DNA of 64,000 nucleotides from Filomicrobium insigne (GCF_900104305.1 NZ_FNJC01000003.1:248001-312000); one strand, 5' to 3'; shown: positions 1-10,044, counted from the stretch's first letter. Numbers and translations: made by a program. The notes: generated from the sequence alone by a model not told the origin.

Positions 1-8
1 CACCCCAC

Positions 9-1037
9 ATGCGTCACGCATTCATCACCGGGCTTGCGGGGCCCGAACTTGGTCCGGATGAAGCGCTTTTTCTGCGCGAAACAGAGCCGGTTGGCATCAT
101 CCTATTCGCGCGGAACTGCGTCTCCCATGAGCAGATCCGGCGACTTGTCAACGATGCGCTGCAAGCCATCGGTAGCGATGAGGTTCTAACACTCATCGAT
201 CAGGAAGGCGGGCGCGTACAGCGTCTGCGACCACCGCTTGGCCGCGCGCTTCCACCCGGACGTGCCTATCTCACGGCGGCAGGTGGCGATGTCGCGCCGG
301 CAGCAAAATCCGCAGAACTCGTCTACAGGCTTTTGGCCGACGATCTTCGAGCGCTCGGGCTCAATACTGATTGCGCGCCAGTCCTTGATGTCCCCGTCAT
401 GGGATCCCACAACATTATTGGCGATCGCGCTTATGCAACAGCAGCGGCACCGGTGGCCGAATTGGGGCTCTCAGTTGCGAAGGGGCTCGCCGCTGGCGGC
501 GTTTTGCCCGTAATCAAACACATACCTGGCCACGGACGCGCCGTGTGCGATAGCCATATCGAGCTACCCACGGTTGATGCGTCCGCCGACGAATTAGCGG
601 CCAGTGACCTTGCGCCGTTCAAAGCGGCTGCCCACCTGCCCGCAGCGATGACGGCGCATGTCGTTTATTCTAGCATCGATCCAGACGAGCCTGCGACAAC
701 GTCTAGCAAAGTCATTTCTGAAGTTATCCGTGGGGCGATCGGCTTCGACGGCCTACTGATGAGCGACGACGTGTCCATGCAGGCCCTGACAGGATCTCTG
801 CGCTCTCGGGCGGAACGCGCACTGGCAGCGGGCTGCGACGTGGCGTTGCATTGCAACGGCCGCCTCGACGAGATGCAATTGGTTGCCAGCGGTGTTCCGT
901 CTTTGGACGGGGAGGCGGCCCGGCGATTTGACGTGGCGTGGCGGACAACGACCGCCGTAGAACCCTATGATAAGGCCGAGGCCGAAGCTGCCTTGGCGCA
1001 GATCCTGGATCAAGGCTCCGCAGCTGAATCGGTATAA
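9..1037 (+). CDS. nagZ: beta-N-acetylhexosaminidase NagZ
   Basis: Glycoside hydrolase family 3 enzyme that removes N-acetylglucosamine from anhydro-muropeptides in the cytoplasm during peptidoglycan recycling. The 342-residue protein has the family length. Visible are the substrate-binding DQEGGRVQRL segment near residue 64, the NagZ signature KHIPGHGR at residues 170-177 with its flexible-loop His, and the LLMSDD segment near residue 253 that carries the nucleophile Asp. The ATG start is only 8 bases into the window, so whatever lies upstream is not visible. It heads a same-strand run into scpA and scpB, an arrangement common in alphaproteobacteria. Confidence 0.96.
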   Translation: MRHAFITGLAGPELGPDEALFLRETEPVGIILFARNCVSHEQIRRLVNDALQAIGSDEVLTLIDQEGGRVQRLRPPLGRALPPGRAYLTAAGGDVAPAAKSAELVYRLLADDLRALGLNTDCAPVLDVPVMGSHNIIGDRAYATAAAPVAELGLSVAKGLAAGGVLPVIKHIPGHGRAVCDSHIELPTVDASADELAASDLAPFKAAAHLPAAMTAHVVYSSIDPDEPATTSSKVISEVIRGAIGFDGLLMSDDVSMQALTGSLRSRAERALAAGCDVALHCNGRLDEMQLVASGVPSLDGEAARRFDVAWRTTTAVEPYDKAEAEAALAQILDQGSAAESV

Positions 1038-1104
1038 ACTGCAAGAGCCGCAAACAAGACCACTGCGCGCAAACCCTGAAATCAGGACGTAAAGAACCAT
1101 CGCT

Positions 1105-1923
1105 ATGGACGATGATGACAAAGGCCCGACTGTTGAGACTTCCGATTGGAACAGCCCGATAGAACAGGCTGTGGCCGGCGACGAGGAGGCCCTTGTTGTC
1201 GACGTCGCGGGGTTTGAGGGACCGCTCGACCTGTTGTTGGCATTGGCGCGCACGCAGAAGGTCGACATTTCCAAAATTTCGATCCTGTCGCTCGCCGAGC
1301 AGTATCTCACGTTCATTGCTGAAGCACGGCGGCTGCGTCTTGAGCTCGCTGGCGACTATCTCGTGATGGCGGCGTGGCTGGCGTATCTTAAGTCCAGATT
1401 GTTGCTGCCGCGCGAGGATACGCCGGACGATCAGATAAGCGCCGAAGAGATGGCACAACGGCTGGCATTCCGCCTTATGCGGCTTGAAGCGATGCGCAAG
1501 GCGGCGGCGGAGCTTATGACGCGGCCGCGCCTCGGCCGCGACGTCTTTGCGCGCGGGATGCCTGAAACGATCAAGGCTGTGCGGGAAACGGCGTGGACGG
1601 CGGATCTATATGAGCTGCTTAAGGCCTACGCTATACAACGGCAGCGGACCGTCAAGGTCGTGCACCGGGTTGCGGCGCGGAAGGTCTGGTCCATCAAGGA
1701 TGCGCGTCGCCGTCTGGAAAGACTCGTCGGCGATACGACAGGCGTCTGGGTTCAGCTTGATAGTTTCATCGCTGAGTATTTGCCTCTCGACGAGGAGGAA
1801 AGAACTGTGCGTGCCAGCTCTTTCGGTGCGACCCTGGAGATGGCTCGTGAAGGACTTGTCGAACTACGTCAGGAAGCGCCCTTCGCTGCAATTTTTATGC
1901 GTCGACGCGATCCTGCCGCCTGA
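1105..1923 (+). CDS. scpA: segregation and condensation protein A (ScpA kleisin)
   Basis: Kleisin subunit that bridges the SMC dimer heads and, with ScpB, forms the bacterial condensin acting on the nucleoid. The 272-residue product carries the characteristic FEGPLDLLLALARTQK segment near residues 37-53 and the AAWLAYLKSRLLLP helix, both ScpA hallmarks. The C-terminal winged-helix part binds SMC in known family members. The first 30 residues are acidic and poorly conserved, so the exact start is slightly uncertain. scpB follows after 36 bases. Confidence 0.95.
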   Translation: MDDDDKGPTVETSDWNSPIEQAVAGDEEALVVDVAGFEGPLDLLLALARTQKVDISKISILSLAEQYLTFIAEARRLRLELAGDYLVMAAWLAYLKSRLLLPREDTPDDQISAEEMAQRLAFRLMRLEAMRKAAAELMTRPRLGRDVFARGMPETIKAVRETAWTADLYELLKAYAIQRQRTVKVVHRVAARKVWSIKDARRRLERLVGDTTGVWVQLDSFIAEYLPLDEEERTVRASSFGATLEMAREGLVELRQEAPFAAIFMRRRDPAA

Positions 1924-1959
1924 GGCGGCAACGTTGCGCGACGCTGTGAAAGGTGACGG

Positions 1960-2784
1960 ATGAATCCTTTTAACAGGCCTCCTGCCAACGGGCCGAAGCT
2001 GACATTGGTGCCAACGGGACCTGAGGCTTCGCAGCCCGACGATACCCAGGCGACGCACACAGATAATGTCGCGACGTTGCCTCTGGCCGATCAGAACAAC
2101 AAGTTGCGCATCGTTGAAGCCTTATTGTTTCAGGCTACCGCGCCAATGGCAGAAGCGCAGCTTGCGGAACACTTAGAAGCAGATGCTGATGTCGCTGGCA
2201 TCTTGAGGGAACTGCAGGCGTTTTACGCTAATCGAGGTATCAACCTCGTACGCATATCGGGCAAATGGGCTTTTCGGACAGCGACCGACTTGTCGTATCT
2301 CTTGGAGCGCCACTCTGTTACCGAGCGGCGGCTATCGAAAGCAGCACTCGAGACGTTGGCGATTGTTGCTTATCACCAGCCCGTCACGCGGGCTGAGATT
2401 GAAGATGTCCGGGGTGTCTCGACATCGGCAGGCACACTCGACATCCTGCTGGAAACAGGATGGATACGGCCGCGGGGACGCCGTCGTGCTCCCGGGCGCC
2501 CCGTAACCTATGGGACGACCGAGCGGTTTTTGGAGCATTTCAACCTTGATAGCATAAGGGATTTACCGGGCCTTTCCGAGTTGAAAGGTGCCGGGCTCCT
2601 GGACTCATCACTGCCGACGGGCTTCAACATGCCCGAACCCAAGGACGTGGCCGCGTTGATGCCGGATGAATTACCATTGGATGCCGAAGACGAGGAGCCC
2701 GAAGAGCAAAGCGAAATGGATCTACCTATTCGCGATGCGGAGGAGCCGGATTCTACCGACGAATCCGGTGCTTCCACGGTTTAA
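1960..2784 (+). CDS. scpB: segregation and condensation protein B (ScpB)
   Basis: Partner of ScpA in the SMC complex, consisting of tandem winged-helix domains. The core runs from about residue 45 (LRIVEALLFQA) to residue 190 and includes the family segment LETLAIVAYHQPVTRAEIE and the GWIRPRGRRRAPGRPVTYGTT region. A roughly 40-residue N-terminal extension and an acidic Glu/Asp-rich C-terminal tail lie outside the conserved domain, as is usual for alphaproteobacterial ScpB. It is co-directional with scpA and probably in the same transcript. Confidence 0.94.
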   Translation: MNPFNRPPANGPKLTLVPTGPEASQPDDTQATHTDNVATLPLADQNNKLRIVEALLFQATAPMAEAQLAEHLEADADVAGILRELQAFYANRGINLVRISGKWAFRTATDLSYLLERHSVTERRLSKAALETLAIVAYHQPVTRAEIEDVRGVSTSAGTLDILLETGWIRPRGRRRAPGRPVTYGTTERFLEHFNLDSIRDLPGLSELKGAGLLDSSLPTGFNMPEPKDVAALMPDELPLDAEDEEPEEQSEMDLPIRDAEEPDSTDESGASTV

Positions 2785-2846
2785 CCCAGAAGTCGTAACG
2801 GCCATCACGATTGCACAAATCATCATAGCCCTTATATGCTCGTTTC

Positions 2847-4067
2847 TTGAGCGGACAAATCAACATAGCCGAGGACAGAGCAGAGCATGGGGCGTACACG
2901 GTGCGGCTGAATGAATGGATACCGCGCTGGTCTGGGGCGTCAGCCACCGCAGAAGCGCCGGCTGCGAGTTCGCGTGGGCGGGCGGCCGCATCCTTCGCAG
3001 CACGTGTGACATTCGAAGACGTTTCTCGCCGCTATGGCGACATCTATGCGCTGCGGGATTTTAACCTCGACATTGCTCCAGGCGAGGTTGTTTGCTTGTT
3101 GGGGCCATCGGGCTGCGGAAAGACAACGCTGCTGCGCATTACGTCTGGAATCGAGAAACCGTCTGCAGGCCGCTTGCTAATCAACGACCGGGAAGTCGCC
3201 GGTCCAGATCGCTTCGAACCGCCAGAGCGCCGAAACGTCGGTTTGATGTTTCAAGACTTCGCGCTCTTCCCACATTTGACAATCCTAGACAATGTCGCGT
3301 TCGGTCTGAGAGCCCTGCCGCGGGAAGAGGCACATCGCGAGGCCATGGCGATCCTGGCACGCGTCGGCCTCGAGCGATATGCGAGCAGCTATCCGCACAT
3401 CCTATCGGGCGGCCAGCAACAGCGCGTGGCTCTTGCCCGTGCCATTGTCCCTCGTCCGTCTGTCATGCTGATGGACGAGCCGTTCTCCGGCCTTGATGTA
3501 CAACTTCGTGAAACAATGCAGGAGGAAACCCTGGCCTTGTTACGCGAAACGCGCTCCACATCGATCATCGTGACGCATCACCCCGAGGAAGCCATGCGGC
3601 TGGGTGATCGCATCGCCGTCATGCGTGCGGGGCGCGTCGTTCAGGTCGGTAAAGCTGAGGATATGTACAGCCGCCCATCCGAGCTGTTCATCGCGCGCAT
3701 GTTCTCGGAAATTAATGAAGTCCCCCAGACGGTGACGGGCGGCGAAATCGCGAGCCCTATCGGACGCATCCCCGCATTGGGCATGTCAGACGGCACCAAA
3801 GCGACGTTGTGTATCCGCCAGCGCGGCATTGAATTAAGGTCTGCGGGCGAAGGCCTGGCTGGCCGTATTTTGCACGTTCGCTTTCTCGGAGACATCATAC
3901 TTGTTGAAATTGGCGTGAGCGGCTTCGATGTGCCGCTGCACGCGCGCCTTCCAGCGGGCAATGGAAGTTGGCACAAAGGCGCAGAAGTGGGCGTCTCGAT
4001 TGATCCGGAAGGCGTGCTTGTTTTCCCCTCGAACGGCAGCAATAATGGAACATTGCCAGCGAGTTAG
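2847..4067 (+). CDS. ABC transporter ATP-binding protein, FbpC/PotA-like
   Basis: ATPase subunit of an importer of the iron(III)/spermidine type. Walker A is GPSGCGKTT at residues 86-94, the signature is LSGGQQQR, Walker B is VMLMDEPFSGLD, and the switch His lies in IIVTHHPEEAM. A C-terminal TOBE-like regulatory domain follows residue 290. The longest reading frame starts at TTG 2847. GTG 2901 is an in-frame alternative, and the first 50 residues are not conserved. No permease or binding-protein gene is adjacent, so the substrate cannot be assigned and it may serve a transporter encoded elsewhere. Confidence 0.85.
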   Translation: MSGQINIAEDRAEHGAYTVRLNEWIPRWSGASATAEAPAASSRGRAAASFAARVTFEDVSRRYGDIYALRDFNLDIAPGEVVCLLGPSGCGKTTLLRITSGIEKPSAGRLLINDREVAGPDRFEPPERRNVGLMFQDFALFPHLTILDNVAFGLRALPREEAHREAMAILARVGLERYASSYPHILSGGQQQRVALARAIVPRPSVMLMDEPFSGLDVQLRETMQEETLALLRETRSTSIIVTHHPEEAMRLGDRIAVMRAGRVVQVGKAEDMYSRPSELFIARMFSEINEVPQTVTGGEIASPIGRIPALGMSDGTKATLCIRQRGIELRSAGEGLAGRILHVRFLGDIILVEIGVSGFDVPLHARLPAGNGSWHKGAEVGVSIDPEGVLVFPSNGSNNGTLPAS

Positions 4068-4183
4068 TCGGTTTGTGATGGATGAACCGCCACTTGCTTG
4101 CTCGCTCGCAACCTTTCTGCGATAGTCTCCCTTCGAGTAATCCAACATAACGCGACGACAACCGTCGCAGGAGCTAGCAACCT

Positions 4184-4420
4184 ATGGGTGCAACTAGCAT
4201 TTGGCACTGGGTCATCCTACTTTTGATCGTGGTGCTATTATTTGGCCGCGGCAAGATCTCGGAAGTAATGGGCGACGTCGCCAAGGGTATAAAGAGCTTT
4301 AAGAAGGGCATGGCGGACGAAGAAGATACCGCCAAGGCTAAGTCCGACGCTCCTAAGACCATCGATCACGCCTCGACCGTGTCTGAGAAGTCTGAGACGC
4401 AGAGCACCAAGGTCGGTTAA
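4184..4420 (+). CDS. tatA: Sec-independent translocase subunit TatA
   Basis: Small pore-forming subunit of the twin-arginine translocase, which exports folded proteins across the inner membrane. The 78 residues contain an N-terminal membrane helix ([17 protein letters not shown]), the conserved [12 protein letters not shown] hinge and an amphipathic helix with [10 protein letters not shown], followed by a disordered hydrophilic tail. A purine-rich AGGAG lies upstream of the ATG. It is the first gene of a tatABC operon. Confidence 0.96.
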   Translation: MGATSIWHWVILLLIVVLLFGRGKISEVMGDVAKGIKSFKKGMADEEDTAKAKSDAPKTIDHASTVSEKSETQSTKVG

Positions 4421-4506
4421 TGGGCCGCGCGCGGAGAAGGGCGTAACCGGTAGCTATCTGAGCTGCCGGGACGCTTTGACACCGCGGTCTGGCGAGTACG
4501 CATTCC

Positions 4507-4983
4507 ATGTTCGACATTGGTTGGAGCGAGCTGCTGATCCTGGGCATCATCACCCTGCTTTTTGTGGGGCCTAAAGAGTTGCCCGTTTTTCTGCGCACCA
4601 TCGGACGCTTTACAAGCGTCGTCCGCAAACAGGCGGCCGAATTCCGCGCCCAGTTTGACGAGGCGATGCGAGACACCGAACTGGACCAGATCCGCAAGGA
4701 TGTGGCGGGGCTACGCGATGAAGTCTCCAGCACGGTGAGGCAGGCGAAGAGTTCCGTCGAAAGCGAGTTGGCGGAAGCTACCCGAGAGGCGGATATCGTA
4801 GCCAAAAGCGCGCAGACCCCCGCCCTTCCGAAGGCAGGGTCGACAGAGGCGGCGAGCGCGGTGCAGACTGAAACCGTGGACGCACCTCAGAAGGCACCGG
4901 AAGCGGTGGCTGAGCCAGCTCCTGTTGCTGTGCCTGCCGGCACACCCGTACCGACCCAGCAAGAAGAGAAGAGCCGATTATGA
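4507..4983 (+). CDS. tatB: Sec-independent translocase subunit TatB
   Basis: Component of the twin-arginine signal-peptide receptor complex with TatC. The protein begins MFDIGWSELL, and the membrane helix runs into the GPKELP motif near residue 22 that distinguishes TatB from TatA. A long amphipathic helix follows, then an Ala/Pro/Glu-rich tail from about residue 90 to 158. Its stop codon overlaps the tatC start by 4 bases, which implies translational coupling. Confidence 0.95.
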   Translation: MFDIGWSELLILGIITLLFVGPKELPVFLRTIGRFTSVVRKQAAEFRAQFDEAMRDTELDQIRKDVAGLRDEVSSTVRQAKSSVESELAEATREADIVAKSAQTPALPKAGSTEAASAVQTETVDAPQKAPEAVAEPAPVAVPAGTPVPTQQEEKSRL

Positions 4984-5792
4984 GTGTCGAGGACACCGGC
5001 ACCCGGGACGGCCAGGAAGAAATCAACGCATCGAAGGCGCCGCTGCTCGAACATTTGATTGAGCTACGCACCCGGTTGATCTACGCGGTCGGCGCCTTTT
5101 TTGTCATGTTCCTGCTGTGCTTTACGGTTTCCAAGCAGATCTACAATATTTTGCTCTGGCCGTTTGTGAGCGTTGTCGGCGCCGGCAACGCTAAAACAAT
5201 ATATACGCACCTGCTCGAAAAGTTCTTTGTCGACATCAAAGTCGCTATGTTCGGCGCCGCCTTTCTGTCGTTCCCGGTCGTCGCGTGGCAAGTCTACAAA
5301 TTTGTTGCGCCCGGTCTCTACAAGAACGAGCGAGCGGCTTTCCGTCCCTACTTGATCGCTACGCCGCTTCTGTTCTTGCTCGGCGCCTCGATCGTTTATT
5401 TCATCGCGATGCCGCTTCTGGTGCGCTTCTCCGTTGGTTTCGAACAGCTGGGCGATGCCACCCATGCCGAAATCGCGCTGCTTCCGAAGGTCAGCGAGTA
5501 CCTGTCTCTGGTCATGACGTTGATCATGGGGTTCGGGATTTGCTTTCAGCTTCCCGTCGTACTGACGCTGCTGGCACGTGCTGGCGTTGTGGATTCCAAA
5601 GCACTGGAAGCTGCGCGGCGGTATGCGTTCGTCGGCATTTTTGCTGCAGCAGCGATCTTGACCCCACCGGACGCTATTTCAATGATCATAATGGCCTTGC
5701 CTACGTGCCTTCTCTATGAAGCTTCGATCATCGCCGTCCGGCATGTCGAGAAAAAGCAAAAGGCAGAGGCGAAGTCTGAATCGTCATCCTGA
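4980..5792 (+). CDS. tatC: Sec-independent translocase subunit TatC
   Basis: Polytopic core of the Tat translocase that recognises the twin-arginine motif. The 270 residues show the cytoplasmic N-terminal LLEHLIELRTRL signature at about residues 21-32, six hydrophobic segments and the conserved FRPYLIATPLLFLLGASIVY region. It overlaps tatB by 4 bases and precedes serS, completing the Tat operon. Confidence 0.96.
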   Translation: MSVEDTGTRDGQEEINASKAPLLEHLIELRTRLIYAVGAFFVMFLLCFTVSKQIYNILLWPFVSVVGAGNAKTIYTHLLEKFFVDIKVAMFGAAFLSFPVVAWQVYKFVAPGLYKNERAAFRPYLIATPLLFLLGASIVYFIAMPLLVRFSVGFEQLGDATHAEIALLPKVSEYLSLVMTLIMGFGICFQLPVVLTLLARAGVVDSKALEAARRYAFVGIFAAAAILTPPDAISMIIMALPTCLLYEASIIAVRHVEKKQKAEAKSESSS

Positions 5793-5900
5793 CGCGGCTT
5801 GATGCTGCTGCGATTGCCGGTCCGGAGTACGCCGCTGGACCGGCAGCTCTACCCGTTTTATAGCTCGCCCTACTTTCCGAACGATACTACGAGGCCTCAC

Positions 5901-7181
5901 GTGTTCGATATCAAGTGGATTCGCGAAAATCCCGACGCCTTTGATGCAGGCTTAAAAAAGCGCGGTCTGGAGTCCGCAGCTGGCAAGCTCATCGAAATTG
6001 ATGAGGCGCGACGGAGCCATCTGACAGCTCTTCAAGACGCGCAAAGCCGCCGAAACGCAGCCTCCAAAGAGATCGGCAAGGCCATGGCTGCCAAGGATCA
6101 GGCGGCGGCCGACAAACTCAAGGCTGAAGTCGCGGATTTGAAGGAGCGCATCCAGACCGGCGAGGAGAAAGCGCGCGAGCTCGAGATGCAGCTTAATGAG
6201 GTGCTCTCGGCCATCCCCAACCTGCCGCTCGACGATGTGCCACTCGGAGCCGATGAGAACGACAACGTTGAAGTGCGCCGTTGGGGCGAACCTCCGAAAT
6301 TTGATTTTGAGCCCAAACAGCATTTTGAGGTGGGGGAATCCCTCGGCCTTATGGATTTCGAAACAGCGGCAAAGATCTCTGGCGCACGTTTTGTTGTGCT
6401 GAAGGGAGCGTTGTCGCGGCTCGAACGCGCGATCGCGTCCTTCATGATCGATCTGCATACCGGCGAGAACGGTTACACGGAATACAATCCGCCTCTGCTG
6501 GTAAAGGATGCGGCTGCGTATGGTACCGGCAACTTACCCAAGTTCGCCGAAGACTTATTCCGTACGACGGAAGGTTTCTGGCTCATTCCAACCGCGGAAG
6601 TTTCGCTGACCAACATGGTCCGCGATGAAATCATACCGGCAGATCAACTGCCGATGCGTTGTACGGCATGGACACCGTGCTTCCGCTCGGAAGCGGGTTC
6701 AGCCGGCCGGGATACGCGCGGAATGATCCGTCAGCACCAATTCTCTAAGGTCGAATTGGTCTCCATCACGACGCCGGAAACATCACTTGATGAGCATGAG
6801 CGCATGACGGCAAGCGCCGAAAAGGTGCTGCAGCGTCTCGAACTCCCGTATCGCACCATGTTGCTGTGCTCAGGGGATATGGGCTTTGCGTCGCGTAAAA
6901 CCTACGACATTGAGGTGTGGCTGCCAGGTCAGAATGCCTATCGTGAGATTTCAAGCTGCTCCGTGTGTGGTGACTTCCAGGCGCGGCGTATGAATGCGCG
7001 TTACCGCGCCGGAGATAAGGACGTACGCTTTGTCCATACGCTCAACGGTTCCGGGCTCGCCGTAGGTCGCACGATGGTCGCGATCCTTGAAAACTTCCAG
7101 CAGGCCGATGGGACTGTCATCGTCCCGAAGGAGTTGCGTCCCTATATGGGAGGAATGGAACGGATCGAACCGGCCGCCTGA
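5901..7181 (+). CDS. serS: seryl-tRNA synthetase
   Basis: Class II aminoacyl-tRNA synthetase charging tRNA-Ser. The start is taken at GTG 5901, giving a protein beginning [13 protein letters not shown], which is the normal family N-terminus and gives 426 residues. A longer frame from 5799 adds 34 residues with no family match. The antiparallel coiled-coil arm occupies roughly residues 30-105. Motif 2 is [21 protein letters not shown], written here only as the segment around nt 6690-6750, and motif 3 is [16 protein letters not shown]. Confidence 0.95.
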   Translation: MFDIKWIRENPDAFDAGLKKRGLESAAGKLIEIDEARRSHLTALQDAQSRRNAASKEIGKAMAAKDQAAADKLKAEVADLKERIQTGEEKARELEMQLNEVLSAIPNLPLDDVPLGADENDNVEVRRWGEPPKFDFEPKQHFEVGESLGLMDFETAAKISGARFVVLKGALSRLERAIASFMIDLHTGENGYTEYNPPLLVKDAAAYGTGNLPKFAEDLFRTTEGFWLIPTAEVSLTNMVRDEIIPADQLPMRCTAWTPCFRSEAGSAGRDTRGMIRQHQFSKVELVSITTPETSLDEHERMTASAEKVLQRLELPYRTMLLCSGDMGFASRKTYDIEVWLPGQNAYREISSCSVCGDFQARRMNARYRAGDKDVRFVHTLNGSGLAVGRTMVAILENFQQADGTVIVPKELRPYMGGMERIEPAA

Positions 7182-7200
7182 TGCGGCTGCATGAGGTGAT

Positions 7201-7992
7201 ATGCGCATACTTGTAACCAACGACGACGGCATCAATGCTCAGGGGCTCACGGTCCTGGAGGAGATCGCACATGAGCTGTCCGATGATGTCTGGGTTGTCG
7301 CTCCTGAGACAAATCAGTCTGGCTCGGCACACTCCCTGACGATCCATGAGCCATTGCGATGCCGCGAGGTTGCCGAGCGCAAATTTGCCATCCGCGGGAC
7401 ACCCACGGACTGCGTCATCATGGGTGTGCGCCATATCCTCCTGAACACTCCGCCGGACCTAGTCCTGTCGGGAGTGAACCATGGTTCGAATCTCGCGGAA
7501 GACGTGACGTACTCCGGCACTGTTGCCGGCGCCATGGAAGGCGCGATGCTCGGTATCCCCTCGATCGCCATGAGCCTTACATGCGGCTTCGACAAGAACG
7601 GTGACATCCATTGGGACACTCCGCGCTCCCATGGCCCGGAACTCATCAGAAGGCTGCTGAAGAACCAGCTGCCTGCGGGCGTCTTGATCAATGTTAATTA
7701 CCCCGATCTCCCGCCGGATGAGGTTTCCGGCATGATGATCACGACCCAGGGACATCGAGATCAAAACCTACTCAACATCGACGAGCGGCTTGATCCTTGG
7801 GGGCGGTCTTATTTCTGGTTTGGCTTTGAGCGGCGTCTCTCTCACCCCGTCGAGGGAAGTGATTTGTGGGCGATCGCCAATGGATTGATTTCCGTCACGC
7901 CGTTGCATGCCGATTTGACCCATGCGGCCGCGCATGCGGCGCTCACGGGAATTTTCTCGGATACGCGTAGCAAACCTCGCAAACTCGGCTGA
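7201..7992 (+). CDS. surE: 5'/3'-nucleotidase SurE
   Basis: Metal-dependent survival-protein phosphatase acting on nucleoside 5'- and 3'-monophosphates in the cytoplasm. The protein opens with [16 protein letters not shown], whose DD pair binds the metal, and contains the PTDCVIMG and SGVNHGSNL motifs and the TVAGAMEGA segment of the family. At 263 residues it has standard length. The usual neighbour pcm is absent, and the next gene is an NlpD-type lipoprotein. Confidence 0.96.
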   Translation: MRILVTNDDGINAQGLTVLEEIAHELSDDVWVVAPETNQSGSAHSLTIHEPLRCREVAERKFAIRGTPTDCVIMGVRHILLNTPPDLVLSGVNHGSNLAEDVTYSGTVAGAMEGAMLGIPSIAMSLTCGFDKNGDIHWDTPRSHGPELIRRLLKNQLPAGVLINVNYPDLPPDEVSGMMITTQGHRDQNLLNIDERLDPWGRSYFWFGFERRLSHPVEGSDLWAIANGLISVTPLHADLTHAAAHAALTGIFSDTRSKPRKLG

Positions 7993-8000
7993 ATTATTTT

Positions 8001-8023
8001 TGTCGGGGGAACATCCCCCGACA
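8001..8023. repeat. 10-bp perfect inverted repeat downstream of surE
   Basis: Two 10-base arms, TGTCGGGGGA and TCCCCCGACA, are separated by 3 bases and lie 8 bases after the surE stop. There is no T-run after the stem on either strand, so it does not look like a standard intrinsic terminator. It may stabilise the 3' end of the surE mRNA. Confidence 0.5.
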
Positions 8024-8285
8024 CACGAACCAAGACGCAGAGTAGTCACGCATTTGACAAATCCGCGTCGCACGCACGCCAAGTCCCCCTCACAATCAAA
8101 TCGTATGTCTGACGATCAGACGTGCCGATATCTTGCACCCCGGCTTCGCTGTGGCGGCGAAGTTGGTCGCAGCCGAGCCGGCACAAGCGCGAATCGAGGC
8201 GGTTTATTAAGCGGGACCAGCCAAGCGTTAATCGCTCGTTAACTGATTAAGGGTTAACAAATAGGCTGGTATAGAGGTGCGTATC

Positions 8286-9716
8286 ATGAATGAGTTGCTA
8301 TATTTGCGAGCCGGCCGACGCCACATTCTCCGCGTCGTTACGCCGGTTGCCTTGGCATTGAGTGGCCCCCTTCTCGCAGGCTGCAGCGCCGACATTACCC
8401 GCTTCGACAGCCCCAGCTTCGCATTTAATGACAGTACCGGTTCTGTAGATCGGTCGTCTGGTTACGGTGCAACGAACCTGTCCGACCAGTCGCCGGGTGC
8501 CGATTACGGTCGTTCTTACACCGGGCCCGTAACGAGCACGGAACCGAACGTTCGCTCATCAAGATTGCCGGACGTCGCAGAGAACTCCGATAATAGCTAC
8601 GGTAACCAGCGCTCTCCCTATTCCGGCGGCCGCAACAACAACTATGCCGACAGTGGATACCGCGCACCGTCTCCGCAACGCCAGTACGACTCCGGGCGTT
8701 CATCATCGGGCCAGACCATTGTCGTTCAATCCGGCGATACGCTTTATGGGCTTTCGCGGCGTCACGGTGTTGAACTTGCGGAGTTGATGTCCGTCAATGG
8801 ATTGACCAGTTCGCAGCTGCATCCAGGCCAGCGTTTGACATTACCCGGCGGCGCATCAGCTGCACCGCGCTCCTATAATTCGCCATCACAAACGGCGTCA
8901 GTTCAACAGCCATCAACCTACAGTGCTCCGACGACGACACGGACCGCAACGCAGTCCGATTGGGGTGGGAGCTATACGGTTGTGTCCGGCGACTCCCTTT
9001 ACAATATCGCACGTCGCCACGGCACAACCACGAGAGAGCTACAGCGTCACAACGGTATCTCCGATCCGCGCCGCGTGATGCCTGGCACGGTTTTGAGGGT
9101 GCCTGGCTATGGTTCGGACACGTCGACGGTGGCGCAAACGCGTTCTGAGCCGCAGCCGCAGCGTGTCGCATCGCTCGACAACAACTACACGCGCACCGAC
9201 GCGACACCTTCAGCGAGCCCAGCAGCACCATCGGCCAGTCAATCCAGGCAGGTAACGCAGCCGCGGGGGGTTCGCACGGTATCTATCGCGCCACCCACTC
9301 ATACGCAGACCCAAAGCGCAGATACGAGTTCGTCTGCGAGTAAGCTGCGGTGGCCGGTGCGTGGTCGCGTGATCGATAACTTCGGGCCGCGTAGCGATGG
9401 AACTCACAACGATGGCGTGAACCTCGCCGTTCCTGCAGGTACGGACGTGCATGCGGCTGAAGAGGGCGTGGTCGCCTACGCTGGATCTGAGCTGCGTGGA
9501 TATGGAAACCTGATTTTGCTGCGCCACAGCAATGGCTGGGTGACCGCGTACGCCCATAACGATGCGATGAATGTGAAGCGCGGCGATAAGGTCACGCGTG
9601 GCCAGGTTATCGCTAAGGCGGGCAAGACTGGCCAAGTCGACCAGCCACAGCTTCACTTTGAATTGCGTATGGGCTCAAAGCCGGTAGATCCGCTTCCGTA
9701 CTTGGAAACGTTGTAG
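8286..9716 (+). CDS. nlpD: NlpD-type lipoprotein with two LysM domains and degenerate M23 domain
   Basis: Outer-membrane lipoprotein expected to activate septal peptidoglycan amidases. The ATG at 8286 gives a signal peptide ending in the lipobox LLAGC. After a Ser/Tyr/Asn-rich linker come LysM domains near residues 145-190 and 230-275, then a C-terminal LytM/M23 domain with GSELRGYGNLILLRHSNG as in NlpD. The zinc-ligand positions of active M23 peptidases are altered: the first His and Asp are both Asn (HNDGVN), and the HxH motif reads QLH. The domain is therefore probably non-catalytic. A GTG at 8277 is an alternative start in the same frame. Confidence 0.9.
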   Translation: MNELLYLRAGRRHILRVVTPVALALSGPLLAGCSADITRFDSPSFAFNDSTGSVDRSSGYGATNLSDQSPGADYGRSYTGPVTSTEPNVRSSRLPDVAENSDNSYGNQRSPYSGGRNNNYADSGYRAPSPQRQYDSGRSSSGQTIVVQSGDTLYGLSRRHGVELAELMSVNGLTSSQLHPGQRLTLPGGASAAPRSYNSPSQTASVQQPSTYSAPTTTRTATQSDWGGSYTVVSGDSLYNIARRHGTTTRELQRHNGISDPRRVMPGTVLRVPGYGSDTSTVAQTRSEPQPQRVASLDNNYTRTDATPSASPAAPSASQSRQVTQPRGVRTVSIAPPTHTQTQSADTSSSASKLRWPVRGRVIDNFGPRSDGTHNDGVNLAVPAGTDVHAAEEGVVAYAGSELRGYGNLILLRHSNGWVTAYAHNDAMNVKRGDKVTRGQVIAKAGKTGQVDQPQLHFELRMGSKPVDPLPYLETL

Positions 9717-9761
9717 TCGCGGAAGCGAGCGGCTTCTAAAACACAAAAGGAACCTTTTTAA

Positions 9762-9807
9762 AAAGGGCTTGCGGCATGTGATGGCTGCGAGCCCTTTGCT
9801 TTTTTTG
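9762..9807 (+). terminator. intrinsic terminator of nlpD
   Basis: AAAGGGCTTGC pairs with GCGAGCCCTTT (one G-U pair) and is followed by TTTGCTTTTTTT. It lies about 45 bases after the nlpD stop. Confidence 0.85.
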
Positions 9808-9969
9808 CAGTTTTCGGAAAACAGAACGAACCAAACAAAACACCCTCGAGGACAAGCAGGTTTTTGTCCGAGATCGGATCCGTGCGTTGCTGCTGATGCG
9901 TTCGCTCTGAACAACCCAAAACCAAAAGCGTTCACGTCACCCAACTAAACGTGAAAACGAAAGACACCT

Positions 9970-10011
9970 CAAAAAAGTAAGCGCCCGATAGTGAAAGACA
10001 CTATCGGGCGC
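9970..10011 (-). terminator. intrinsic terminator of the L,D-transpeptidase gene
   Basis: A perfect 13-bp stem (9981-9993 with 9999-10011, loop AAAGA) is followed on the minus strand by TTACTTTTTTG. It ends the gene whose stop codon is at 10045. Positions 9717-10044 contain only this terminator and the facing one of nlpD, with no gene. Confidence 0.88.
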
Positions 10012-10044
10012 TCATGTTGGGTTCAGGTCATCTGGATTGACGGA

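Noticed and set aside
724-1458. Long minus-strand open frame opposite nagZ and scpA
   Set aside because: It spans two clear plus-strand genes and the translation has no family features, so it is a complementary-strand shadow.
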